From: Hyphomicrobiales bacterium
GTDB lineage: Bacteria; Pseudomonadota; Alphaproteobacteria; Rhizobiales; S144-35
NCBI GenBank assembly: GCA_015494185.1
Contig: WGBT01000056.1
Span: 1-13,240, forward strand
Direction of reading: 5' to 3'
DNA: 13,240 nucleotides
Shown: in pieces, positions 1 to 8,372 of the stretch
How the letters are laid out: each line of letters starts with the position of its first letter
Position numbering within the stretch: the stretch's first letter is position 1
The notes under the pieces: model-generated
Told to the model about the DNA's origin: nothing
The model's database searches: none
What the model saw: the letters and a program-made list of their open reading frames with translations, nothing else
Program-made: the position numbers and the translations under genes

Positions 1-111
1 CGACATCACCTTGGTGATCGCCGCCGTCAGCGTCGTCTTGCCATGGTCGACATGCCCGATCGTGCCGATATTCGCATGCGGCTTCGTACGCTCAAATTTT
101 TCTTTCGCCAT
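1..111 (-). CDS. tuf: Elongation factor Tu, N-terminal fragment (cut by window edge)
   Basis: EF-Tu is the GTPase that carries aminoacyl-tRNA to the ribosomal A site. Only the first 37 codons are present; the gene continues beyond base 1. The visible protein begins MAKEKFERTKPHANIGTIGH and contains the P-loop GHVDHGKT at residues 19-26, which is the EF-Tu form of the GTP-binding G1 motif. The ATG at 109-111 is preceded by a GAGGAG Shine-Dalgarno sequence at 121-126 with a 9-base gap, which fixes the start. It lies 81 bases after fusA on the same strand, the normal str operon position. The spacer holds a small CTTCC-TGA-GGAAG hairpin (135-147) but no promoter that I can see, so transcription probably continues from fusA. 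Many proteobacteria carry two tuf copies; this one would be the str-operon copy. The identification is certain, although completeness cannot be judged. Confidence 0.97.
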   Translation of the reverse strand, partial: MAKEKFERTKPHANIGTIGHVDHGKTTLTAAITKVMS

Positions 112-192
112 TCGTGGCCTCTCCTCGATCAATCCTTCCTCAGGAAGTTCCCAATCGCGCTCAAACTCTTGTTAAATTCATCATTATCCGGA

Positions 193-2304
<2,112 letters not shown>

Positions 2305-2348
2305 GTCAGTTATCCTTAACGGGTGGTCCTAACCCCAAACCAATCTCA

Positions 2349-2819
2349 CTACCAACGGTAATGCGAAAATGCGCGGTTGGCCTCGGCCATCTTATGCGTA
2401 TCCTCACGCTTCTTGACCGACGCGCCACGATTATTGCTGGCATCCAACAGCTCCGCCGACAGCCGGTCGATCATGGTGTTCTCATTACGCTTGCGAGCCG
2501 CTTCAATGATCCAGCGAATAGCCAAAGCCTGCTTGCGTTCCGGCCGAACCTCCATGGGCACCTGATACGTCGCCCCGCCAACCCGGCGGGAACGCACTTC
2601 AACAGCCGGCATGACATTTTCCAACGCCTGATGAAACAGCTGGACGGGATCCTGCTTGGTCTTTTCCTCGATCACATCAAGCGCCCCGTAGACAATCCGT
2701 TCTGCAACCGACTTCTTGCCATCCAACATCACGCTATTCATGAATTTCGACAACACCGGATCACCATATTTGGGATCCGGCATAACCTCGCGTTTTTCCG
2801 CTCTATGACGCCTGGACAT
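2349..2819 (-). CDS. rpsG: 30S ribosomal protein S7
   Basis: S7 is a primary 16S rRNA-binding protein that nucleates assembly of the 30S head and lines the E-site/mRNA exit region. In E. coli it is also the translational repressor of the str operon. The product from this start is 156 residues, begins MSRRHRAEKREVMPDPKYGD, carries the conserved SRRVGGATYQVPMEV segment and ends in AFSHYRW, the usual alphaproteobacterial form. The reading frame is open upstream to a start at 2867 (16 extra residues, MKVTVLAVLNEERDGI), but that extension is not S7-like. The chosen ATG (2817-2819) has GGACGGAA at 2822-2829 and a GAGGAG at 2832-2837, the latter a rather distant 12 bases away. It sits between rpsL (195-base spacer) and fusA (44-base spacer), presumably in one transcript. 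Function is certain and the start is nearly so. Confidence 0.98.
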   Translation of the reverse strand: MSRRHRAEKREVMPDPKYGDPVLSKFMNSVMLDGKKSVAERIVYGALDVIEEKTKQDPVQLFHQALENVMPAVEVRSRRVGGATYQVPMEVRPERKQALAIRWIIEAARKRNENTMIDRLSAELLDASNNRGASVKKREDTHKMAEANRAFSHYRW

Positions 2820-3014
2820 TATTCCGTCCCGCTCCTCATTCAAAACTGCTAAAACCGTGACCTTCAACCGCCAACCGGCCGTTCATTCCATTTCGATCCA
2901 TCATCACCAGGAACCGCCATCAAGCCACCCCCTGACATCCCCTGCCGCATCCGGTCACAGTTAATTTTGCTCTTGCCACACCGTTATTTCCGGGCCAACT
3001 CTTCCCATCCCCGC
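2820..3014 (-). other. rpsL-rpsG spacer, transcribed leader of rpsG
   Basis: These 195 bases separate the S12 and S7 genes and contain no plausible gene. On the minus strand a GTGACC at 2953-2958 can pair with GGTCAC at 2857-2862 (six perfect base pairs closing a loop of about 90 bases), so the rpsG start region could be held in a folded domain. In E. coli the rpsL-rpsG spacer is the site where S7 binds its own mRNA to repress translation. Whether this spacer does the same is inference from position and length only; no match to the E. coli S7 target was recognised. Confidence 0.4.
2822..2829 (-). promoter_or_regulatory. rpsG start-proximal octamer GGACGGAA
   Basis: On the minus strand GGACGGAA ends exactly two bases before the rpsG ATG. 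The same octamer lies at the same distance before rpsL. It contains only GGA as ribosome-binding similarity, and a stronger GAGGAG lies farther upstream at 2832-2837, so this may be either part of the initiation region or a shared regulatory element. It supports the start at 2819. Confidence 0.4.
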
Positions 3015-3386
3015 CTATTTCGGCCGCTTGGCGCCATATTTCGAACGCCGTTGACGGCGGTTAGCAACCCCTTGCGTGTCCAACACACCTCGGATGACGT
3101 GATAGCGCACCCCTGGCAAGTCCTTCACACGACCGCCCCGGATCAACACCACCGAATGCTCTTGCAAGTTATGCCCCTCACCGGGAATATAACTTGTAAC
3201 CTCAAAACCATTGGTCAAACGCACCCGCGCCACTTTCCGCAATGCTGAGTTCGGCTTTTTCGGCGTGTTGGTATAAACCCGGGTGCACACCCCACGCTTT
3301 TGCGGACAAGCCTCCATGGCCGGCACCTTGTTGCGTTTTACCGGCGACTTGCGCGGCTTGCGGATCAACTGTTGTATCGTCGGCAT
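3015..3386 (-). CDS. rpsL: 30S ribosomal protein S12
   Basis: S12 sits at the 30S decoding centre and monitors codon-anticodon pairing; it is the streptomycin-resistance locus. The 123-residue product from this start begins MPTIQQLIRKPRKSPVKRNK, contains CPQKRGVCTRVY and TPKKPNSALRK, and ends SKYGAKRPK, the standard length and sequence. The classical resistance positions are wild type: Lys43 in TPKKP and Lys88 followed by Asp89 in GGRVKDLPG, the Asp being the site methylthiolated by RimO in other bacteria. The frame stays open upstream to 3494, but those 36 extra residues do not resemble S12. The chosen ATG (3384-3386) has GGACGGAA at 3389-3396 as its only ribosome-binding-like sequence. It is the first gene after the promoter at 3682-3710 and so has a leader of about 290 bases. 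Function is certain. Confidence 0.98.
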   Translation of the reverse strand: MPTIQQLIRKPRKSPVKRNKVPAMEACPQKRGVCTRVYTNTPKKPNSALRKVARVRLTNGFEVTSYIPGEGHNLQEHSVVLIRGGRVKDLPGVRYHVIRGVLDTQGVANRRQRRSKYGAKRPK

Positions 3387-3675
3387 CTTTCCGTCCAATA
3401 TGCTTTCTGCCACACCGCAACCAGCGCCATGCAAACGCACGCGCAAACCAAGCCCCTTCCGACATCCCCGTATACGAGGTTTCCACATGCGCAACCGCAG
3501 CAGCTTCGGAAAAGCCGGTCAGAAAGTGACAGAGGACCGCGCGGCTGATGATGTCTGAGCCCCAGCCGACGGTCATGCAATCCCAATTTCTAAGCTTTGT
3601 GATTCTCAACAGCGTCTAGGACCGGATTGCCTGAGGGCCAGACAATGAATTTCGTCCCACCGCCTGTTGTGAAGT
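3387..3675 (-). other. rpsL operon 5' leader with alternative pairings
   Basis: This stretch lies between the predicted transcription start (about 3675-3677) and the rpsL ATG and has no recognised gene. Minus-strand elements seen: GCAATCC/GGATTGC (about 3624-3630 with 3576-3582), closing a loop of about 40 bases; a perfect CGGCTG/CAGCCG stem with a 15-base loop (3542-3568); and four related blocks, CCGGTC (3620-3625), GACCG (3570-3574), GCGGTC (3535-3540) and GACCGGC (3514-3520), which can pair in competing combinations. No terminator U-run follows any of them. A frame opening at ATG 3576 runs into rpsL (see findings). It is probably a structured untranslated leader; no known riboswitch or ribosomal-protein leader class was recognised. 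Confidence 0.45.
3389..3396 (-). promoter_or_regulatory. rpsL start-proximal octamer GGACGGAA
   Basis: On the minus strand this octamer ends two bases before the rpsL ATG, identical in sequence and spacing to the one before rpsG. No better Shine-Dalgarno sequence is visible upstream of rpsL, so the GGA at its 5' end is the likeliest ribosome contact. It supports the start at 3386. Confidence 0.45.
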
Positions 3676-3677
3676 GT

Positions 3678-3694
3678 CGGCAACATACTTGCCG
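3678..3694. repeat. 17-base dyad CGGCAA-N5-TTGCCG over the rpsL promoter -10
   Basis: A perfect inverted repeat with 6-base arms (CGGCAA and TTGCCG) and a 5-base centre covers the whole -10 hexamer (3682-3687) of the predicted rpsL promoter. That position is where a repressor would block polymerase, so it may be an operator. It could equally be a chance dyad or, if the start site lies further upstream, a transcript hairpin. No regulator family was recognised from the sequence. Confidence 0.4.
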
Positions 3695-3710
3695 TTTGCC
3701 CATTCGTCAA
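3682..3710 (-). promoter_or_regulatory. Predicted sigma70-type promoter of the rpsL-rpsG-fusA-tuf operon
   Basis: On the minus strand TTGACG (3705-3710) and TATGTT (3682-3687) are separated by exactly 17 bases, close to the housekeeping consensus and pointing at rpsL. The predicted start is at about 3675-3677. The segment between the -10 and the start is GC-rich (GCCGAC), a discriminator type that in E. coli goes with negative control by ppGpp/DksA at ribosomal promoters; extension to this organism is inference. Two A7 tracts lie further upstream at 3736-3754. Confidence 0.7.
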
Positions 3711-3735
3711 GGCCGCTTGGCCCTGTAAAACAGAA

Positions 3736-3754
3736 TTTTTTTCGTTATTTTTTT
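3736..3754 (-). promoter_or_regulatory. Paired A7 tracts upstream of the rpsL promoter
   Basis: Two runs of seven A (minus strand) at 3748-3754 and 3736-3742 are offset by 12 bases, roughly one helical turn. They lie about 60-80 bases upstream of the predicted start site, where A-tracts can bend DNA or act as a distal UP element for the polymerase alpha subunit. This is an inference from composition and position. Confidence 0.35.
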
Positions 3755-3755
3755 C

Positions 3756-3825
3756 CCCAGTGCCTGCCATATCGCCGCACTTGCCGACAAAGGGCTGTAC
3801 CGGCGAGAAGACATATGGCACTGGG
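3756..3825 (-). other. Long imperfect hairpin 3' of rpoC (not a canonical terminator)
   Basis: Starting 14 bases after the rpoC stop, the transcript can form CCCAGT/ACTGGG, then GCCATAT/ATATGGC after a 4-base bulge, then CGCCG/CGGCG (the two inner stems separated by a 7-base bulge), with a loop of about 23 bases. An alternative is a perfect 9-base outer stem CCCAGTGCC/GGCACTGGG. In the direction of rpoC transcription it is followed by an A-rich, not U-rich, tract, so it does not look like an intrinsic terminator. It could protect the rpoBC mRNA 3' end or be a processing site. Confidence 0.45.
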
Positions 3826-3839
3826 CGAACTCTTTTCAC

Positions 3840-6800
3840 TCAATCCTGCTCATTTGTTGCATCCGTTTCCACATCTGTGGCCGGATCCGCATCCTGTTCA
3901 GGCGTCTCCTCAGCTTCGGCGGTTGAGCTGCTCTGGTGCTCCAAAGCCGCCGCTTTGGCCGCTTCCAGACGCGCGGCTTCCTCAGCAGCCTTGGATTTCT
4001 CCCGCTCCGCCAAAATCAGCTTGTCACGCTGATCGGCAAGCTTGCGAACCCGCCTCAAAACGCCGCCCGTTCCCGCCGGAATAAGCCGCCCAACAATGAC
4101 GTTTTCTTTCAAGCCTTCAAGGCGGTCGATCTTCCCATAGGTTGCTGCCTCAGTGAGCACCCGCGTGGTTTCTTGGAACGAGGCCGCGGAAATAAAGCTG
4201 CGGGTCTGCAACGAAGCCCGCGTGATCCCAAGCAAAACCGGAGAGCCGGTAGCCGGTTTCATCCCCTTGGCTTCCAGCGCCTCATTGATTTCCTCGAAAT
4301 CAATGCGGTCCACCTGTTCCCCCTTCAACCATGAGGCATCACCCGGGTCCTCGATTTCCACCTTCTGCAACATCTGCCGGACGATGACCTCGATATGTTT
4401 GTCATTGATGGTCACCCCTTGCAGCCGGTAGACGCTTTGAATTTCATCCACCAGAAAAGCCGCCAGCTTCTCAACCCCGTGAATCGCCAGAATATCGTGC
4501 GGCGCCGGATTGCCATCGAGAATATATTCGCCCTTCTCAATGTAATCCCCTTCCTGCACGCTCATATGGCGCCCCTTGGGAATGAGATATTCGACACGCC
4601 TTTCTTCACCATCCTCGCCTTCCGGCGTAATATAGACACGCCGTTTGTTCTTGTAGTCACGGCCAAAGCTGACAACGCCGCTGATCTCCGCAATGATTGC
4701 GTTGTCCTTCGGCTGCCGGGCTTCGAACAGTTCCGCCACCCGCGGCAAACCACCGGTGATATCCCGGGTCTTCGCACTTTCCAAAGGAATCCGCGCCAGC
4801 TCATCCCCGGCACTGACCTTGTCGCCTGGCGAAACCGACAAGATCGCATCCACCGACAACAGATAGCGGGCCTCGCCACCGCGTTTCAGTTTCAGAACCT
4901 CGCCGCCTTTCTTATCCTTGATGACAATCGCCGGTTTCAGATTGGCACCGCGCGGGGAAGCACGCCAGTCGATGATCACCCGCTTGGTAATGCCCGTCGA
5001 TTCGTCATATTGCTCATCGACAGACACCCCTTCGATCAGATCTTCAAATTCCACAACACCCGCAATTTCGGTCAGAATAGGCCGGGTATAAGGATCCCAC
5101 TCGGCAATCTTGTCGCCGCGTTTCACCTTTTGGCCTTTCTTGACCGCAAGCCGCGCCCCTTGAGATAATTTGTGTACCGCCAATTCCTGGCCATCCTTGT
5201 CGACGATCACCACCGCCATATTGCGCGACATCACGATCATCCGGCCTTCGGAGTCTTTGGCGATATTCTCGTTTTTGAATTTGATGGTGCCATCCTGGTT
5301 GGCCTCCATCACCGATTGTTCCGCCACCTGAGCGGTCCCGCCGATATGGAAGGTGCGCATGGTCAACTGGGTCCCCGGCTCGCCAATCGATTGCGCCGCA
5401 ATCACACCCACCGCTTCACCGAGATTGACCAGTGTGCCACGCGCCAAATCGCGGCCATAACATTTCGAACAGACGCCATGTTTGGTCTCACATGTCAGAA
5501 CCGAACGAATATGCACAGTTTGCACCCGGGCCGCATTAATAGCCTCGGCATGGCGCTCCTCGATCAGTTCGCCATCCTTCACGATGACGTCACCAGTTGC
5601 CGGATCTTTGACGTCTTCGGCCGCCGTGCGCCCCAGCACCCGTTCGCCCAGGGACAGCACCACCTCACCGGCATCTTCCACCGGTTTAACCGTAATGCCC
5701 TTGTCGGTGCCACAATCCAGTTCGGTGATGATGCTGTCTTGCGCCACATCAACCAGCCGCCGCGTCAGATAGCCGGAATTCGCCGTCTTCAACGCCGTAT
5801 CGGCCAACCCTTTGCGCGCCCCATGGGTCGAGTTGAAATATTCGAGAACCGACAATCCTTCCTTGAAGTTGGAAATGATCGGCGTCTCAATGATCTCCCC
5901 AGACGGTTTGGCCATAAGCCCCCGCATCCCCGCCAGCTGTTTCATTTGCGCGGGCGAACCACGGGCCCCGGAATGGGCCATCATATAGATCGAATTGATC
6001 GGCTTTTCGCGTTTGGTTTCCGGGTCGATCTGCACCGCTGAGATGTGCTCCATCATCTCTTTGGCCACAAGGTCGGTGCATTTCGACCAGGCATCGATCA
6101 CTTTGTTATATTTTTCCCGCTGGGTGATGAAACCATCGAGATATTGCTGTTCATATTCGCGCACCAATTCCCGGGTCTGCTCCACCAGCTTGTCTTTGGT
6201 CTTTGGAATCACCATGTCGTCCTTGCCAAAGGAAATCCCAGCGCGGCAGGCGTGAAAATAGCCCAGGCTCATGATCTGGTCGCAGAAAATCACCGTCTCT
6301 TTCTGCCCGCAATGCCGGTAGACCACGTCGATCATGTTGGAAATCTCGCGCTTGGTCATCAGCTTGTTGACCAGCTCAAAATCAACCCCGGGTTTTCGTG
6401 GCAACAAATCCGCAATCAACATACGGCCGGGAGTGGTTTCATAGATGCGGCTCACCGGATTGCCATCTTGATCTCGCGTCGTCCACCGTGCCTTGACCTT
6501 GCTGTGAAGGGTCACGGCGCCACATTCCAACGCGTGTTCGATTTCGGCAATCGAACCAAACACCATGCCTTCACCAGGCTCGTTCTGCTTTTCCAACGAC
6601 AGATAATAAAGACCAAGAACGATATCCTGAGACGGCACGATGATCGGCTGACCGGAAGCGGGATGAAGGATATTGTTGGTCGACATCATCAGCACCCGGG
6701 CTTCCAGCTGGGCCTCCAGCGACAACGGCACATGCACCGCCATCTGATCACCATCGAAATCCGCATTAAACGCCGCGCAGACCAGCGGGTGCAACTGAAT

Positions 6801-8147
6801 GGCCTTACCCTCGATCAAAACCGGCTCAAACGCCTGAATCCCCAACCGGTGAAGGGTCGGCGCCCGGTTCAGCAAGACCGGATGCTCGCGAATCACTTCG
6901 TCGAGAACGTCCCAGACTTCCGGCTTTTCCTTTTCCACCAATTTCTTCGATTGTTTCACCGTGGATGACAGACCTTTGGCGTGGAGCCGCGAATAGATGA
7001 ACGGCTTGAACAGCTCCAGCGCCATTTTTTTCGGCAAGCCACACTGATGCAATTTCAACTCCGGGCCGACCACGATCACCGAACGCCCGGAATAGTCCAC
7101 ACGCTTACCAAGCAAATTTTGACGGAACCGGCCCTGCTTACCTTTCAGCATGTCCGACAGCGATTTCAACGGCCGCTTGCTCGCGCCGGTAATCGCCCGC
7201 CCCCGGCGGCCATTGTCAAACAGCGCATCAACGGATTCCTGAAGCATCCGTTTTTCGTTGCGAATGATGATATCCGGCGCCCGCAGCTCGATCAGCCGCT
7301 TCAACCGGTTGTTCCGGTTAATCACCCGGCGGTAGAGATCATTCAAATCAGAAGTGGCAAAACGCCCCCCATCGAGCGGCACCAAGGGCCTCAAATCCGG
7401 CGGAATCACCGGGATAACCGTCATGATCATCCATTCCGGACGGTTGCCCGATTGAATGAAAGCTTCTGTGACTTTCAACCGTTTGGCCAGTTTCTTCTGC
7501 TTGAGGTCCGAAGTGGTCTCGGCCAGCTCCGCACGTAACTCGTCACGTAATTCTTCGAGGTCGAGCGCCGCCAACATGTCGCGAATGGCTTCAGCGCCAA
7601 TGCCAGCAGTAAAGACGTCGTCGCCATATTCCTCCTGGGCCTCCAGATATTCCGCCTCGGTCAGCAGCTCCCCCTCCCTAAAGGGTGACGTGCCCGCCTC
7701 GGTGACAATATAATTCTCGAAATAAAGCACCCGTTCCAGGTCCTTCAACGTCATGTCGAGAAGCAGACCAATCCGGCTTGGCAGCGATTTCAAAAACCAA
7801 ATATGGGCCACCGGCGCCACCAGCTCGATATGCCCCATGCGTTCGCGGCGAACCTTCGACAAGGTCACTTCGACACCGCATTTCTCGCAGATGATATCCT
7901 TATGTTTCATCCGCTTATATTTACCGCACAGGCATTCATAGTCTTTGATAGGCCCGAAAATCCGCGCACAGAACAAACCGTCACGCTCTGGTTTGAACGT
8001 CCGGTAATTGATCGTCTCAGGTTTTTTGATTTCACCATACGACCAAGCTTTGATCTGTTCTGGCGAAGCGATCGAGATGCGAATTTGGTCAAAAGCCGAT
8101 TGCTGCTGATCGGTCTTGAAAAATTTACTGGGAACCTCCTGGTTCAT
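3840..8147 (-). CDS. rpoC: DNA-directed RNA polymerase subunit beta'
   Basis: Beta' forms one pincer of RNA polymerase and supplies the catalytic aspartates. The product from this start is 1435 aa, beginning MNQEVPSKFFKTDQQQSAFD. Visible landmarks: the N-terminal zinc ribbon with Cys72, Cys74, Cys87 and Cys90; active-site NADFDGDQM at 461-469 (Asp463, 465, 467 bind Mg2+); the second zinc site with Cys812, Cys886, Cys893 and Cys896; and the trigger loop around SIGEPGTQLTMRTFHIGG (920-937). The C-terminal end (about 1377-1435) is an Ala/Glu/Lys-rich helix followed by an acidic, Thr/Glu/Asp-rich tail. The frame extends upstream to 8201, but those 18 residues are not family-like, and the chosen ATG (8145-8147) has AGGGAG at 8155-8160, 7 bases away. 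It follows rpoB by 225 bases, probably in one transcript. No defect was seen. Confidence 0.99.
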   Translation of the reverse strand: MNQEVPSKFFKTDQQQSAFDQIRISIASPEQIKAWSYGEIKKPETINYRTFKPERDGLFCARIFGPIKDYECLCGKYKRMKHKDIICEKCGVEVTLSKVRRERMGHIELVAPVAHIWFLKSLPSRIGLLLDMTLKDLERVLYFENYIVTEAGTSPFREGELLTEAEYLEAQEEYGDDVFTAGIGAEAIRDMLAALDLEELRDELRAELAETTSDLKQKKLAKRLKVTEAFIQSGNRPEWMIMTVIPVIPPDLRPLVPLDGGRFATSDLNDLYRRVINRNNRLKRLIELRAPDIIIRNEKRMLQESVDALFDNGRRGRAITGASKRPLKSLSDMLKGKQGRFRQNLLGKRVDYSGRSVIVVGPELKLHQCGLPKKMALELFKPFIYSRLHAKGLSSTVKQSKKLVEKEKPEVWDVLDEVIREHPVLLNRAPTLHRLGIQAFEPVLIEGKAIQLHPLVCAAFNADFDGDQMAVHVPLSLEAQLEARVLMMSTNNILHPASGQPIIVPSQDIVLGLYYLSLEKQNEPGEGMVFGSIAEIEHALECGAVTLHSKVKARWTTRDQDGNPVSRIYETTPGRMLIADLLPRKPGVDFELVNKLMTKREISNMIDVVYRHCGQKETVIFCDQIMSLGYFHACRAGISFGKDDMVIPKTKDKLVEQTRELVREYEQQYLDGFITQREKYNKVIDAWSKCTDLVAKEMMEHISAVQIDPETKREKPINSIYMMAHSGARGSPAQMKQLAGMRGLMAKPSGEIIETPIISNFKEGLSVLEYFNSTHGARKGLADTALKTANSGYLTRRLVDVAQDSIITELDCGTDKGITVKPVEDAGEVVLSLGERVLGRTAAEDVKDPATGDVIVKDGELIEERHAEAINAARVQTVHIRSVLTCETKHGVCSKCYGRDLARGTLVNLGEAVGVIAAQSIGEPGTQLTMRTFHIGGTAQVAEQSVMEANQDGTIKFKNENIAKDSEGRMIVMSRNMAVVIVDKDGQELAVHKLSQGARLAVKKGQKVKRGDKIAEWDPYTRPILTEIAGVVEFEDLIEGVSVDEQYDESTGITKRVIIDWRASPRGANLKPAIVIKDKKGGEVLKLKRGGEARYLLSVDAILSVSPGDKVSAGDELARIPLESAKTRDITGGLPRVAELFEARQPKDNAIIAEISGVVSFGRDYKNKRRVYITPEGEDGEERRVEYLIPKGRHMSVQEGDYIEKGEYILDGNPAPHDILAIHGVEKLAAFLVDEIQSVYRLQGVTINDKHIEVIVRQMLQKVEIEDPGDASWLKGEQVDRIDFEEINEALEAKGMKPATGSPVLLGITRASLQTRSFISAASFQETTRVLTEAATYGKIDRLEGLKENVIVGRLIPAGTGGVLRRVRKLADQRDKLILAEREKSKAAEEAARLEAAKAAALEHQSSSTAEAEETPEQDADPATDVETDATNEQD

Positions 8148-8262
8148 GAGATGACTCCCTAAAAGTTGTGGTGCGGCCTTTGCGGGGGAAAAGCAGCCCA
8201 TTCATATCAATTTTCATGACGGCTTCGGCAAGCCGCAGAGAAACCACCGCGCCCCATGCCCT

Positions 8263-8274
8263 CGCTTCGAAGCG
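8263..8274. repeat. Perfect 12-base palindrome in the rpoB-rpoC spacer
   Basis: CGCTTCGAAGCG reads the same on both strands. As DNA it could be a dimeric protein site. As RNA it would form only a tight 4-base stem with a TCGA loop. No function can be assigned. Confidence 0.4.
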
Positions 8275-8291
8275 TCATGTTGGCGGTGCGG

Positions 8292-8317
8292 CATATGATC
8301 GATGACATATGATCGAT
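8292..8317. repeat. Tandem repeat CATATGATCGAT x2, period 14
   Basis: CATATGATCGAT occurs at 8292-8303 and again at 8306-8317, with GA between the copies. Each copy carries the restriction-like palindromes CATATG and ATCGAT. It may be a small replication-slippage repeat or a pair of protein sites about 1.3 helical turns apart. Confidence 0.6.
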
Positions 8318-8372
8318 TGATGACTTGCCAATCTGAAACCTTAGCTGTTCCTTACTTAACTTAAGATGTAAC

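Larger units (their letters stand above)
8148..8372 (-). other. rpoB-rpoC spacer with palindromes and a tandem repeat
   Basis: These 225 bases hold no convincing gene. Visible structure: a hairpin CGGCTT/AAGCCG with a 4-base loop (8220-8235), a perfect 12-base palindrome CGCTTCGAAGCG (8263-8274), and a 14-base-period direct repeat (8292-8317). None is followed by a U-run on the minus strand, so transcription should continue into rpoC. I found no clear promoter here. The spacer is longer than the E. coli equivalent (under 100 bases). Confidence 0.5.

Noticed and set aside
3606..3839. A short minus-strand frame starting at GTG directly after the rpoC stop
   Set aside because: It runs through the hairpin, A-tracts and promoter, has no ribosome-binding site, and its peptide resembles nothing known to me.
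4395..6968. A run of three adjacent plus-strand open frames opposite rpoC
   Set aside because: They are complementary shadows of rpoC. Their near-continuity reflects codon bias rather than an operon.
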